From positions 8,494,001 to 8,558,000 of the forward strand of contig NZ_CP034550.1 of assembly GCF_009498035.1 (NCBI RefSeq): DNA of 64,000 nucleotides. Reading direction: 5' to 3'. Below the pieces are notes generated by a model, which was not told where the DNA came from, ran no database searches, and was given only the letters and a program-made list of their open reading frames with translations. Position numbers and translations under genes: made by a program. This stretch comes from Saccharothrix syringae. GTDB lineage: Bacteria; Actinomycetota; Actinomycetes; Mycobacteriales; Pseudonocardiaceae. This document shows positions 1-8,046 of this stretch, one piece after another. Numbering within the stretch: position 1 is the stretch's first letter; each line of letters opens with the position of its first letter.

Positions 1-273
1 GCGGCGTCGATCCCCGCACCGAGGGCGGAGCGGGCACCGCGTCGTTGCGACAGGCAGGCCGCGGTGGTGGTCGGGAAGTGACTGGTGGACTTGCCGGATT
101 CGCTGGTCATGGCCCCAGGTTGGGCCGAGTCGAGGAGCGGTGCAACGACGATCGGTCAGCCTGTGGACAACTTCGCGGCGAATTGATGGATAAACTATGC
201 GGCGTTTTTCCCGACCCCCCGCAAGGGCCCTGCGCCGTCCGTCCTAATGCGACTCGAAGCACCACGGGCAGGC
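1..273. other. Window start, no gene assigned
   Basis: I see no convincing coding region here. The open frame at 45-386 lacks a family signature and runs into the end of the response regulator on the other strand. The stretch around 180-215 is clearly poorer in G+C than its surroundings, as expected for an intergenic segment. Confidence 0.4.
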
Positions 274-891
274 TCAAGCGCCCAGCAAACCCCGCTCGTA
301 AGCCACCGCCACCGCTGCGGCGCGGTCCTTCACCCCGAGCTTGGCGTACACGTGCACCAGGTGCGTCTTCACGGTCGCCTCGCTGATGAACAGCCGCGCC
401 GCCGCCTCCCGGTTCGTGCAGCCCCGCGCGATCAGCCCCAGCACCTCGACCTCGCGGTCGCTCAACGGCTCCGCCGCGGGCTGCCGCACCTGGCCGACCA
501 GCCGGGTCGCCACCGACGGGGACAGCACCGCCTCGCCCCGCGCCGCCGACCGCACCGCGCGGAACAGCTCGTCGCGCGGCGTGTCCTTGAGCAGGTAGCC
601 CGTCGCACCGGCCTTGATCGCGGGCAGCACGTCGCTGTCCGTGTCGTAGGTGGTGAGCACCAGCACGCGCGTCGGGAAGTCCCGCAACCGCCCGATCGCC
701 GTGACGCCGTCCACCCCCGGCATGCGCAGGTCCATCAGCACCACGTCCGGCTTCACGGCCCGCACCACCGTCACCGCCTCCGCGCCGTCGGCCGCCTCGC
801 CGACCACCTCGATGTCACCGGCCGACGCGAGCATGCCCCGCAGCCCGTCGCGCACCACCGGGTGGTCGTCCACCACCACGACGCGGATCAC
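274..891 (-). CDS. NarL/LuxR-family response regulator
   Basis: A cytoplasmic DNA-binding response regulator of 205 residues. The receiver domain shows the acidic pair D8/D9 (VVVVDDHP), the phospho-acceptor D54 in VLMDLRMPG, and the switch Thr and Lys in VLVLTTYD and LLKDTP. A LuxR-type helix-turn-helix fills about residues 140-205 (LSDREVEVLGLIARG, then EATVKTHLVHVY). The GTG start at 891 overlaps the TGA of the upstream kinase gene as GTGA, so the two are translationally coupled and surely partners. The kinase follows an ABC exporter, so the likely target is the exporter operon itself or an envelope or drug stress response. That target is inferred from position; the family call is firm. Confidence 0.93.
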   Translation of the reverse strand: MIRVVVVDDHPVVRDGLRGMLASAGDIEVVGEAADGAEAVTVVRAVKPDVVLMDLRMPGVDGVTAIGRLRDFPTRVLVLTTYDTDSDVLPAIKAGATGYLLKDTPRDELFRAVRSAARGEAVLSPSVATRLVGQVRQPAAEPLSDREVEVLGLIARGCTNREAAARLFISEATVKTHLVHVYAKLGVKDRAAAVAVAYERGLLGA

Positions 892-2087
892 CTGGCCACC
901 TCGGCCGGGATCGCGGGCACCGACGCGGACACCGCCGTGCCGCCGCCGGGCTCGGACTCCACCACCAGGGCCCCGGCCAGGCGCGACACCCGCTGCCGCA
1001 TGCCGATCAGCCCGAAGCCGTCGGTCGCGCCACCCGGGTCGAACCCGGCGCCGTCGTCGCGCACGTCCAGCGTCACCACGTCCTCCATGTACGACAGCGT
1101 CAGCCCGACCCGCGACGCGCCGGCGTGCTTGGCGACGTTGGACAGCGCCTCCTGCGCGGCGCGCAGCAGCGTCACCTCGACCTCCGGGTGCAGGGGCCGC
1201 GCCGCGCCCGTGGTGGCGACGGTGGCGGCGACCCCGGTCTGGTCCACCCACCCCGTCACGACCTCGGACAGCGCGTCGGGCAGGTTCGCGTCCTCCAGCG
1301 CGGGCGGCCGCAGGGCGTGCACGGAGCGGCGGGCCTCGGCCAGGTTCTCCCGCGCCAGGCGCAGCGCCGTCTCGACGTGCCGCGGCGGGTTCTCGTCGGC
1401 CTGGAGCTGGGTGATGATGCCGGTGAACCCCTGGGCGAGGGTGTCGTGGATCTCCCGCGCCAACCGCTGCCGCTCGTCGAGCACACCCGCCTCACGGGCC
1501 TGGATGAGCAGCTGGGCGTGCAGGCCCGCGTTCTCCTCCATCATGGCCGCCATGTCGGCCAGCATCTCCTTGCGGCGCCTGCTCTGCTCGTTGGTGAAGT
1601 GGCCGAGCAGGGTGAACGTGCTCGCTATGATCACGATGACGACCACGAGGGCCAGGTAGACGCCGATCGCCACCGGGTCCGGCTCGGGCAGGCCGCCGTA
1701 CAGGGAGGTGGCGGCCAGCACGCCCGTGGCGACGACGCCCGCGAACTTCCAGCGGCCCGCCAGGTTCTCGATCGCGTAGATGTAGCCCGCGAACGAGAAG
1801 AACCCGAACATGGAGTGCCGCAGCCCCAGCACGGCGTAGGCGACCAGCACGCCCACGTAGAACACGCCCATCAACCGGGGCCGCTCGCGCCACTGCGGGT
1901 GCAGCGTGTGCCACCACAGCATCCACAGGGCGGTGGCGACCGCGATGCCGACGTTGACCGCCTTCGTCCCCGGCGGGTCCGGGATGATCGCCGCGTAGAC
2001 GACGGTCGACAGCACCAGCACCAGGTACGGGATGGCCTGCCCCGCCACCCCCAGGCGGTGCTCCCACACGTCGAGCTCGTCGGTCAT
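888..2087 (-). CDS. Sensor histidine kinase, HPK7/NarL type
   Basis: A 399-residue membrane sensor kinase that phosphorylates the response regulator encoded directly downstream. Residues 1-170 carry about five or six hydrophobic segments and no sizeable extracellular domain, which suggests sensing within or through the membrane, as in DesK/LiaS-like kinases. A short coiled coil leads to the H-box LAREIHDTLAQG with the phospho-His at about residue 214. The ATP-binding domain shows AQEALSNVAKHA (N-box) and DDGAGFD (G1). The start is the ATG at 2087, three bases after the permease stop, so it belongs to one transcript with the exporter genes. The signal it detects cannot be read from the sequence. 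Confidence 0.93.
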   Translation of the reverse strand: MTDELDVWEHRLGVAGQAIPYLVLVLSTVVYAAIIPDPPGTKAVNVGIAVATALWMLWWHTLHPQWRERPRLMGVFYVGVLVAYAVLGLRHSMFGFFSFAGYIYAIENLAGRWKFAGVVATGVLAATSLYGGLPEPDPVAIGVYLALVVVIVIIASTFTLLGHFTNEQSRRRKEMLADMAAMMEENAGLHAQLLIQAREAGVLDERQRLAREIHDTLAQGFTGIITQLQADENPPRHVETALRLARENLAEARRSVHALRPPALEDANLPDALSEVVTGWVDQTGVAATVATTGAARPLHPEVEVTLLRAAQEALSNVAKHAGASRVGLTLSYMEDVVTLDVRDDGAGFDPGGATDGFGLIGMRQRVSRLAGALVVESEPGGGTAVSASVPAIPAEVAR

Positions 2088-2090
2088 GCC

Positions 2091-2816
2091 TCACTCCCAG
2101 CGGAAGGACTTCGCCGCGACCGTACCCGCCGCCGCCGCGACCACCGCCATGATCGCCAGTTGGAGCGGGTCGGGAGCGGTGCCCTGCCACGCCTCCTGCA
2201 ACGCGCCCACGCCCGGCGGCAGGTGGTCGCCGATGCGGTTGAGGAATTCGGGCAGCATCACCCGCGGCAGGTAGGCGCCGCCGAAGAACATGACGAGCAT
2301 GAAAGCCACGGTCGCCCAGCCGCCCGCGGCCCTGGCGTTCGGCGCCCACGCGGCCACCAGCAGGCCCAGCGCCGACAGCGACAGCAGCCCGAGCAGGCAC
2401 GTGATCAGGAACACGACCGGCTGCCGCGGCGGGTCGATGTCGAACGCCGCCTTGGCCACCACCAGCAGCAGCACCAGCGACAGCGCGCCGGCGATGAAGT
2501 TCACCACGACCTGCGCGACCAGCAGCTTGGCCGGGTGGACCGGCGTGGTGGAGAAGCGGCGCAGCACGCCCTTCTCCCGGTAGGTGGCCACCGCGGTGGG
2601 CAGCCGGTTCAGGCAGAGGAACGCGAACGCGATGACCACCAGCGTGGGCATGTAGTGGTCGACGAACCGCAGGTCGCCGAACTTGGGGTCGGGGGTGCGC
2701 AGCGCGGGGATCGCGCCGAGGACCAGCAGCAGGAGGGTGGGGAAGAAGACGGCGAACACGACCATGACCGGCTCGCGCAGGAACAGCTTCCACTCGATGT
2801 TGACGATCTTCAGCAT
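2091..2816 (-). CDS. ABC-2 type transporter permease
   Basis: The membrane half of an exporter with the ATPase encoded upstream; 241 residues with about six transmembrane segments. The family layout is clear: an N-terminal amphipathic segment (MLKIVNIEWKLFLREP), a first helix, then further helices and the conserved C-terminal part (FGGAYLPRVMLPEFLNRIG, then LPPGVGALQEA). The ATG at 2816 lies 8 bases after the ATPase stop and has GGAG about 11 bases upstream. Family members export drugs, lipids or bacteriocins. The coupled two-component system suggests resistance or envelope stress, but the substrate is unknown. Confidence 0.92.
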   Translation of the reverse strand: MLKIVNIEWKLFLREPVMVVFAVFFPTLLLLVLGAIPALRTPDPKFGDLRFVDHYMPTLVVIAFAFLCLNRLPTAVATYREKGVLRRFSTTPVHPAKLLVAQVVVNFIAGALSLVLLLVVAKAAFDIDPPRQPVVFLITCLLGLLSLSALGLLVAAWAPNARAAGGWATVAFMLVMFFGGAYLPRVMLPEFLNRIGDHLPPGVGALQEAWQGTAPDPLQLAIMAVVAAAAGTVAAKSFRWE

Positions 2817-2824
2817 GGCTGGGT

Positions 2825-3733
2825 TCACTCCGAGGGCGTGCGGCCGGTGAGGTGGATGAATGCCTCGTCGAGGCCCGCCTGCTCGACGCGCAGGTCGGCG
2901 GCGACGACGTGGTTGCGGGCGAGCAGCGACGTGACGGCGTGCAGCAGGTCGCCCTTGCCCGTGACGACGAACCGCGAACCGCGCTGCTCGACGGCGGAGA
3001 CCTCGGGCAGGTCGCGGAGGAGGTCCGGGTCGAGCGGCGAGGTCGGCCGGAAGCGGACCGTCTGCTGGGCGTCCAGGCCGGAGACCAGGCCGTCCGGGGT
3101 GTCGACGGCGACGACCCTGCCCGCGTCGATCACGGCCAGCCGGTCGCACAGCCGCTCGGCCTCTTCCATGAAGTGCGTGACCAGCACGACCGTGACGCCG
3201 GAGTCGCGGACCTGCTCGACCAGCTCCCAGGTGTCACGGCGGGCCTGGGGGTCCAGGCCGGTGGTCAGCTCGTCGAGCACCGCCACCCGCGGCCTGCCGA
3301 CCAGGGCGAGCGCGATGGAGACGCGCTGCTTCTGACCGCCGGACAGGTGCCGGTACTCGGTGCGGAGGCGGTCGCCGAGGCCGAGGCGGTCCAGCAGCTC
3401 GCGCCAGTCGGCCGGGTCGCGGTGGAAGGACGCGTACAGGTCCAGCGCCTCGCCGACCCGGATGCGGTCGGGCAGCTCGCCCTGCTGGAGCTGCACGCCC
3501 AGCCTGGTGCGCAGCTCGGCCCGGTCGCGCCGCGGGTCGAGCCCGTCCACGCGGATGGTGCCGCCGTCCGGCGAGCGCAACCCCTCGACGCACTCGACGG
3601 TCGTGGTCTTGCCGGCCCCGTTGGGGCCGAGGATGCCGAAGATCTCCCCTTCGTCGACGGTGAACGACACGCCGTCCACCGCGACCTTCTCGTCGTACCT
3701 CTTGACGAGGTCGACCACTTCGATGATCGCCAT
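2825..3733 (-). CDS. ABC transporter ATP-binding protein (DrrA/CcmA-like)
   Basis: The 302-residue nucleotide-binding subunit of the exporter, first gene of a four-gene operon (ATPase, permease, kinase, regulator). It shows Walker A GPNGAGKT with K42, the ABC signature LSGGQKQR, and Walker B VAVLDELTTGLDP. The usual DEP reads DEL here, a mild deviation. The H-loop is VTHFMEEAE. The C-terminal about 80 residues form the small domain typical of DrrA-type ATPases. The start is the ATG at 3733 (MAIIEVVDLVKRY); the frame continues open far upstream only because of base composition. A 22-bp palindrome lies 56 bases upstream and may control the operon. Confidence 0.94.
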   Translation of the reverse strand: MAIIEVVDLVKRYDEKVAVDGVSFTVDEGEIFGILGPNGAGKTTTVECVEGLRSPDGGTIRVDGLDPRRDRAELRTRLGVQLQQGELPDRIRVGEALDLYASFHRDPADWRELLDRLGLGDRLRTEYRHLSGGQKQRVSIALALVGRPRVAVLDELTTGLDPQARRDTWELVEQVRDSGVTVVLVTHFMEEAERLCDRLAVIDAGRVVAVDTPDGLVSGLDAQQTVRFRPTSPLDPDLLRDLPEVSAVEQRGSRFVVTGKGDLLHAVTSLLARNHVVAADLRVEQAGLDEAFIHLTGRTPSE

Positions 3734-3788
3734 GCCACCAGGTTCGTCGGCGGCGCGGCCCGGCGGATCGCACGGCGGGTCGGACTCC

Positions 3789-3810
3789 CGGTCAACCGAT
3801 CGGTTGACCG
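3789..3810. promoter_or_regulatory. Perfect 22-bp palindrome upstream of the ABC operon
   Basis: The half-site CGGTCAACCGA is followed at once by its exact reverse complement, with no spacer. It lies 56 bases upstream of the ATPase ATG (minus strand), where an operator would sit. Its centre ACCGATCGGT is reminiscent of TetR-family operators, but no TetR gene is present in the window. The linked response regulator is another possible binder. That it is perfectly symmetric is seen directly; its function is inferred. Confidence 0.6.
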
Positions 3811-3827
3811 CCCGTAGACCACCCCGA

Positions 3828-3959
3828 ACGTGGAACTCGGGGGTCCCGGACGTGGAACTCGGGGGTGCCGGGGGTTCGACACGGGGGTGCTGGAGGTTCG
3901 ACTCGCGGGGGCTGGGGGCATGACACTCGCGGGGTGGGGGCATGACACGCGCGGAGGGA
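3828..3959. repeat. Six degenerate 22-bp tandem repeats
   Basis: Units start at 3828, 3850, 3872, 3894, 3916 and 3938. The first two differ at one base in 22 (ACGTGGAACTCGGGGGT then CCCGG or GCCGG). Later units drift but keep a GTGGAAC/GTTCGAC/CATGACAC block, a G-run and a closing TGG or CGG. The array is non-coding, between the divergent ABC operon and the alpha/beta hydrolase gene. It looks like a minisatellite made by slippage. Confidence 0.75.
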
Positions 3960-4009
3960 GGGAGGGGGAGGGGTGGGTGGGGGTGGTGGGGCGGGGGTGG
4001 CCGGTTGAG
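3951..4009 (+). other. Dense G-run tract, possible G-quadruplex
   Basis: The plus strand here is almost only G with single interrupting bases, giving many runs of three or more G within about 55 bases (for example GGGAGGGAGGGGGAGGGG). This is enough for several alternative four-run quadruplexes. It lies 55-110 bases upstream of the alpha/beta hydrolase start, on the same strand as its transcript or promoter. Confidence 0.5.
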
Positions 4010-4063
4010 ACGCGTGCTTAACCGGGAATTGGCGGCGCCGTGGCCGTCCGGCCCGGCAGAATC

Positions 4064-4792
4064 GTGAGGGTGACTCCCGCACTCCTGTTGGCCCACGGCG
4101 CCGGTGGCGCCGTCCGGGCGAACTTCAGCCCCCTGATCCCCCAGCTGTCGCGCAAGCGCAAGGTGCACGCGGTCGATTTCCCGGGCTCCGGCACCACGCC
4201 CCGGGCCACCGCACCGCTGGAGCTCGACGACCTCGCCGACCGGCTGGTCGCCGCCGCCGAGGGCGAGGAGCGGTTCGCGATCGTCGGTTTCTCCCTGGGT
4301 TGCTCGGTCGCGGTGCGCGCGGCGCTGCGGTACCCCGAACGCGTCACCGCCCTCGTGCTCACCGCCGGGTTCGCCCGCGCCGACGAGGAGACGGCGGCGC
4401 GCCTGCGGGAGTGGCGGCGGCGGCTGGACGGCGACCGCGCCGAGATGGCCCGCTACCTGGTGTCGGTGGCGCTGGGCGAGCCGTTCCACCGCCGGATGAC
4501 CGCCGAGCAGGAGGCCGGGTTCCTGGAGCTGGTCGCCATGACGATCCCGCCGGGCAGCCCGGAGCAGGTCGACCTGGCGCTGCGCGCCGACGTGACCGCC
4601 GACCTGCCGGAGGTGGCGGTGCCGACCCTGGTCATCGGCACCAAGCACGACCGGCTCATCGCGCCGAGCGCCACGCGGGCCATGGCCGACCTCGTCCCCG
4701 GCGCCCGGTGGGCGGAGCTGGACAGCGGCCACGCGCCCGCGCTGGAGGCACCCGGCGAGTGGGCCCGGCTGATCGAGGAGTTCCTGGCCTGA
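4064..4792 (+). CDS. Alpha/beta-fold hydrolase
   Basis: A cytoplasmic hydrolase of the alpha/beta superfamily, about 242 residues. The early loop LLLAHGAGG forms the oxyanion region, the nucleophile elbow is GFSLG, the probable acid is the Asp in GTKHDRLIAP, and the catalytic His is in DSGHAPALEAP. It is most like the small esterase/lactonase group; no substrate can be deduced. The start is uncertain: in-frame GTG codons occur at 4040, 4064 and 4070, none with a good Shine-Dalgarno, so translation may be leaderless. I chose 4064 because the conserved fold begins a few residues later. A HAD phosphatase gene follows 51 bases downstream. Confidence 0.85.
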   Translation: MRVTPALLLAHGAGGAVRANFSPLIPQLSRKRKVHAVDFPGSGTTPRATAPLELDDLADRLVAAAEGEERFAIVGFSLGCSVAVRAALRYPERVTALVLTAGFARADEETAARLREWRRRLDGDRAEMARYLVSVALGEPFHRRMTAEQEAGFLELVAMTIPPGSPEQVDLALRADVTADLPEVAVPTLVIGTKHDRLIAPSATRAMADLVPGARWAELDSGHAPALEAPGEWARLIEEFLA

Positions 4793-4843
4793 CGCGTGGT
4801 CGGCGGCGGTTTGCCGGTCCTCCGGTCGGGCTAACCCCGGCCC

Positions 4844-5491
4844 ATGACCAACACGCTCGTCCTCGACGTGGACGGCACGCTGGTGGACACCAACTACCAC
4901 CACGCCGTGGCCTGGTTCCGCGCGTTCCGCCGCTTCGACATCACCGTGCCGACCTGGCGCCTGCACCGCGCCATCGGCATGGGTGGCGACAAGCTGGTCG
5001 CCGCCGTGGCCGGTGACCACGTCGAACGCGAGCGCGGCGACGACCTGCGCCAGGCGTGGGAGGCGGCGTTCGAGCCGATGCTGGCCGAGATCCGGCCGCT
5101 GGAGGGCGCCCACCGCCTGGTGGCCGCGGCGCTGGAGCAGGACTTCGCGGTGGTGCTGGCCAGCTCCGGCAAGCGCCACCACGTCGACCACTACCTCAAG
5201 CTCATCGACGCGGTGGGCCTGCCCTCCACCTCCTCCGACGACGTGGAGGAGACCAAGCCGGCGCCCGACCTGGTGGAGGTGGCGCTGCGCAAGGTCGACG
5301 GCGGCGGCCGGGCCGTGGTGATCGGCGACTCCGTGTGGGACTGCGACGCCGCGCGCCGCGCCGGCCTGCCGGTGGTGTGCCTTCGCACGGGTGGTTTCGG
5401 CGAGGCCGAGTTGCGCGAGCACGGGGCGTCGGCAGTCTACGAGGAACTCGACCGGTTGCGGGCGGACCTCACCGACCTGCCGATGGCCTAG
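4844..5491 (+). CDS. HAD-family phosphatase
   Basis: A 215-residue haloacid-dehalogenase-type hydrolase, resembling phosphoglycolate phosphatase or beta-phosphoglucomutase. All four motifs are present: motif I DVDGTLVD with the nucleophile Asp, motif II LASSGK, motif III Lys in EETKPAPD, and motif IV GDSVWDCD. A helical cap (about residues 18-80) makes it a C1-cap type acting on small phosphorylated molecules. Its TAG stop runs straight into the GGAGGA ribosome-binding site of the next gene, an F420 oxidoreductase, so both are co-transcribed. The substrate is unknown. Confidence 0.9.
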   Translation: MTNTLVLDVDGTLVDTNYHHAVAWFRAFRRFDITVPTWRLHRAIGMGGDKLVAAVAGDHVERERGDDLRQAWEAAFEPMLAEIRPLEGAHRLVAAALEQDFAVVLASSGKRHHVDHYLKLIDAVGLPSTSSDDVEETKPAPDLVEVALRKVDGGGRAVVIGDSVWDCDAARRAGLPVVCLRTGGFGEAELREHGASAVYEELDRLRADLTDLPMA

Positions 5492-5501
5492 GAGGAACAC
5501 C

Positions 5502-6464
5502 GTGCGGATCGGTTACACCCTGATGACAGAGCAGGCCGGACCACGCGAGCTGGTCGGGCACGCGGCGCTGGCCGAGGCGGCCGGGTTCGACTTCGAGGTG
5601 ATGAGCGACCACTACTCGCCGTGGCTGGACGAGCAGGGGCACGCCCCGTACGCGTGGAGCGTGCTGGGCGCGGTCAGCCAGGTCACCGAGCGGGTCGAGC
5701 TGATGACCTACGTGACGTGCCCGACGGTGCGCTACCACCCGGCCGTGGTGGCGCAGAAGGCCGCGACCGTGCAGCTGCTGTCGGGCAACCGGTTCACGCT
5801 GGGCCTGGGCGCGGGCGAGAACCTGAACGAGCACGTGGTCGGCCGCGGCTGGCCGCCGGTGAACGTGCGGCATGAGCTGCTGCGCGAGGCCGTGGAGATC
5901 ATCTGCCTGCTGTTCGACGGCGGGTACGTCAACTACTCGGGTGAACACTTCCGGGTGGACTCGGCGAAGCTGTGGGACCTGCCGGAGCAGCGGGTGCCGA
6001 TCGCGGTGGCGGTGTCGGGGCACCAGTCGGTGCGCACGTTCGCGCCGCTGGCCGACGCGATGGTGTCGACCGAGCCGGAGCCGGAGCTGTGCCGGGAGTG
6101 GGACGTCTTCCAGGGCAAGGGCTCGCCGTCGCGCAAGATCGGGCAGCTGCCGGTGTGCTGGGACACCGACCGCGACCGGGCCGTGGCGCGGGCGCACGAG
6201 CAGTTCCGCTGGTTCGCGGGCGGCTGGAAGGTCAACGCCGAGCTGCCGGGCACGGCCGGGTTCGCCGGCGCCACGCAGTTCGTGCGGCCGGACGACGTGG
6301 CCCAGCAGATCCCGTGCGGCCCGGAGGTGGGCCCGATCGTGGAGGCGGTCGACAAGTTCCGCGAGGCCGGCTTCACCGACCTGGCGCTGGTCCAGATCGG
6401 CGGCGACCACCAGGCGGAGTTCCTCGACTTCGCCAAGGGCGAGCTGCTGCCCGCCCTGCGCTGA
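5502..6464 (+). CDS. LLM-class F420-dependent oxidoreductase, FGD-like (TIGR03557 type)
   Basis: A luciferase-like TIM-barrel oxidoreductase of 320 residues that should use cofactor F420. The N-terminus RIGYTLMTEQAGPRELV, the block DFEVMSDHYSPWLDEQGHAP and the motif GLGAGENLNEHVVG are typical of the subgroup related to F420-dependent glucose-6-phosphate dehydrogenase (TIGR03557). The true substrate of that subgroup is mostly unassigned. The GTG start at 5502 has a strong GGAGGA 5 bases upstream, overlapping the stop of the HAD phosphatase gene. Translation coupling to a sugar-phosphate-type phosphatase fits a role in small-metabolite redox chemistry, but that is inference. Confidence 0.92.
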   Translation: MRIGYTLMTEQAGPRELVGHAALAEAAGFDFEVMSDHYSPWLDEQGHAPYAWSVLGAVSQVTERVELMTYVTCPTVRYHPAVVAQKAATVQLLSGNRFTLGLGAGENLNEHVVGRGWPPVNVRHELLREAVEIICLLFDGGYVNYSGEHFRVDSAKLWDLPEQRVPIAVAVSGHQSVRTFAPLADAMVSTEPEPELCREWDVFQGKGSPSRKIGQLPVCWDTDRDRAVARAHEQFRWFAGGWKVNAELPGTAGFAGATQFVRPDDVAQQIPCGPEVGPIVEAVDKFREAGFTDLALVQIGGDHQAEFLDFAKGELLPALR

Positions 6465-6467
6465 GCC

Positions 6468-7835
6468 TCAGCCCTTGCCGCTCCCCGTCGTGCGCGCCTG
6501 CTCGGCGGGGTCGATCACCGTCGGCTTGCCGGGGGTGGGCACGACCGGGGCGACGGGCACCTTCGGGGACGCGGGGCCCGGCCGGGCCGTGCGGTCCTTG
6601 GTGGGCTTCGCCTCCGCGTCCTCCTCCGAGGCGTCGTCCTGCTCGTCCGGCTGGTCTTCGGTGGTGATAGTGGTGGTGGTGGTCGCGGTCGGTTGCCCGG
6701 CCGGGGCCTGCGGGTTCCCGGTCACGGCCTCCCCGCCGGCCGGGAGCGGGTCGCCGGTGGTGGTCGGGACCTGCGCGACCGGTTGGACGAGGGTGCTGGT
6801 CACCCCGGCGGACGGCTCAGCCCGGTCGTCCGGGGTCTCGCCCGCGGGCGCCTCGCCCAGGTTGAGCACGACCAGCGCGGTCAGCGCCGCCGCGGCCGCG
6901 CCCACACCCACGAGCAGCACGCCGTTGGCGGGGCGGCGGGACCGCGCCCGCCCGGCCGGGGGCGCCACCACCGGCTTGGACACCACCAGGCCGGGCACCG
7001 CAGGCCCGGCCAGCGGCGGCAGGCCCCGGCTGGCGCGTTCGGCGGCGGCGAGCAGCCGGGCGCACTCGGCCGCAGTGGGTCGCCGCTCCGGGTCGGAGGC
7101 GGTCATCGCGGTCAGCGCGGTGCTCCACGCGGCGGGCAGGTCGGTCGGGACGCGCGGTTCGCGGTGCAGGCGGGCCAGCGCGGCCTCGGTGTCGCCGCCC
7201 GGGTACTCGGGCCGGCCGGTCAGGCACTCCAGCAGCACCAGGCCCAGCGCGTAGACGTCGGCGGCGGGCAGCACGTCGGCGCCGCGCACCTGCTCGGGCG
7301 CGAGGTAGCCGGCGGTGCCGACCAGGATGCCCGACCGGGTGACGCGGGTGACCTGCGCCTGGAGGGCCAGGCCGAAGTCGGCCAGGTAGGCGCGCCCCTC
7401 GCCCGGGTCGAGCAGGATGTTCGACGGCTTCACGTCGCGGTGCACCACGCCGTGCGCGTGCACGTGGGCCAGGACCTGCGCGACCTGCGCGCCGATGCGG
7501 GCCACCTCCGCCGGCTCCAGCGCCTCGCGCATGCGGCGGCGCAGTGTGCCGCCCTCGACCGGCTGCATCACGAAGTAGGGCCGCCCGAGGTGGACGCCGG
7601 TGTCGTAGACCTCCACCAGGCCCGGGCAGTGCAGCTCGCCCAGCACGTCCGCCTCGCGGGCGAGCCTGATGCGGTCCTCCGGGCTCGCCTCGCCCGGGAA
7701 GAACTTGATCGCGACCCTGCGCTCCAGCCGCGTGTCGAACGCCCGGTAGACCTCGGCCATGCCACCCGAGCCGTAGAGGGTGCCCAGCGCGTACCTGCCG
7801 TCGACGACCTCTCCGGTCAGGTCACCATCCCACAT
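6468..7835 (-). CDS. Membrane-anchored Ser/Thr protein kinase (Pkn-type)
   Basis: A 455-residue eukaryotic-like kinase. The kinase domain (about residues 12-270) has the glycine loop YGSGGMAEV, the ATP-binding Lys in VAIKFFPGE, the catalytic loop VVHRDVKPSNIL and the metal-binding DFG in LADFGLALQ. A single transmembrane helix follows (VLLVGVGAAAAALTALVVL). The outer part is a disordered Pro/Thr-rich tail of about 120 residues without PASTA repeats, so it is not a PknB-type muropeptide sensor. ATG 7835 has GGAGGGA about 9 bases upstream. It is convergent with the F420 oxidoreductase, 3 bases from its stop. Confidence 0.93.
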   Translation of the reverse strand: MWDGDLTGEVVDGRYALGTLYGSGGMAEVYRAFDTRLERRVAIKFFPGEASPEDRIRLAREADVLGELHCPGLVEVYDTGVHLGRPYFVMQPVEGGTLRRRMREALEPAEVARIGAQVAQVLAHVHAHGVVHRDVKPSNILLDPGEGRAYLADFGLALQAQVTRVTRSGILVGTAGYLAPEQVRGADVLPAADVYALGLVLLECLTGRPEYPGGDTEAALARLHREPRVPTDLPAAWSTALTAMTASDPERRPTAAECARLLAAAERASRGLPPLAGPAVPGLVVSKPVVAPPAGRARSRRPANGVLLVGVGAAAAALTALVVLNLGEAPAGETPDDRAEPSAGVTSTLVQPVAQVPTTTGDPLPAGGEAVTGNPQAPAGQPTATTTTTITTEDQPDEQDDASEEDAEAKPTKDRTARPGPASPKVPVAPVVPTPGKPTVIDPAEQARTTGSGKG

Positions 7836-7993
7836 CCGGGTTGTCCCTCCGCTGCGTCGAAGAAGCACGCCGGATGCCGAAAGCTACCGGTTAAACGGCA
7901 TGACAAGCCACCTCATTGACTGCTTCGGGAGCCTCTACCCGCAAAAACGCCGTTCTAAACCCCATGTTTATTCAAATTCGCGAAGTTCGGACC

Positions 7994-8035
7994 AGGGCTT
8001 GTGACGCCACTCGGACGAATGACGCCACAAGCCCT
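7994..8035 (-). terminator. Inverted repeat downstream of the TIMP-like gene
   Basis: AGGGCTTGTG at 7994-8003 pairs perfectly with CACAAGCCCT at 8026-8035 (10 bp). The 22-base loop region and stem edge contain GACGCCAC twice (8003-8010 and 8021-8028). It starts 12 bases after the stop of the minus-strand secreted protein gene, where a terminator is expected. There is no T-tract. Confidence 0.5.
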
Positions 8036-8046
8036 CGGTCACCTGG

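Noticed and set aside
45..386. Protein-coding gene at the window start
   Set aside because: It has no recognisable family, no ribosome-binding site and runs antisense into the response regulator gene.
3828..3959. CRISPR array
   Set aside because: The 22-base units are contiguous and degenerate with no unique spacers, and there are no cas genes in the window. The same applies to the 60-bp repeat at 43619.
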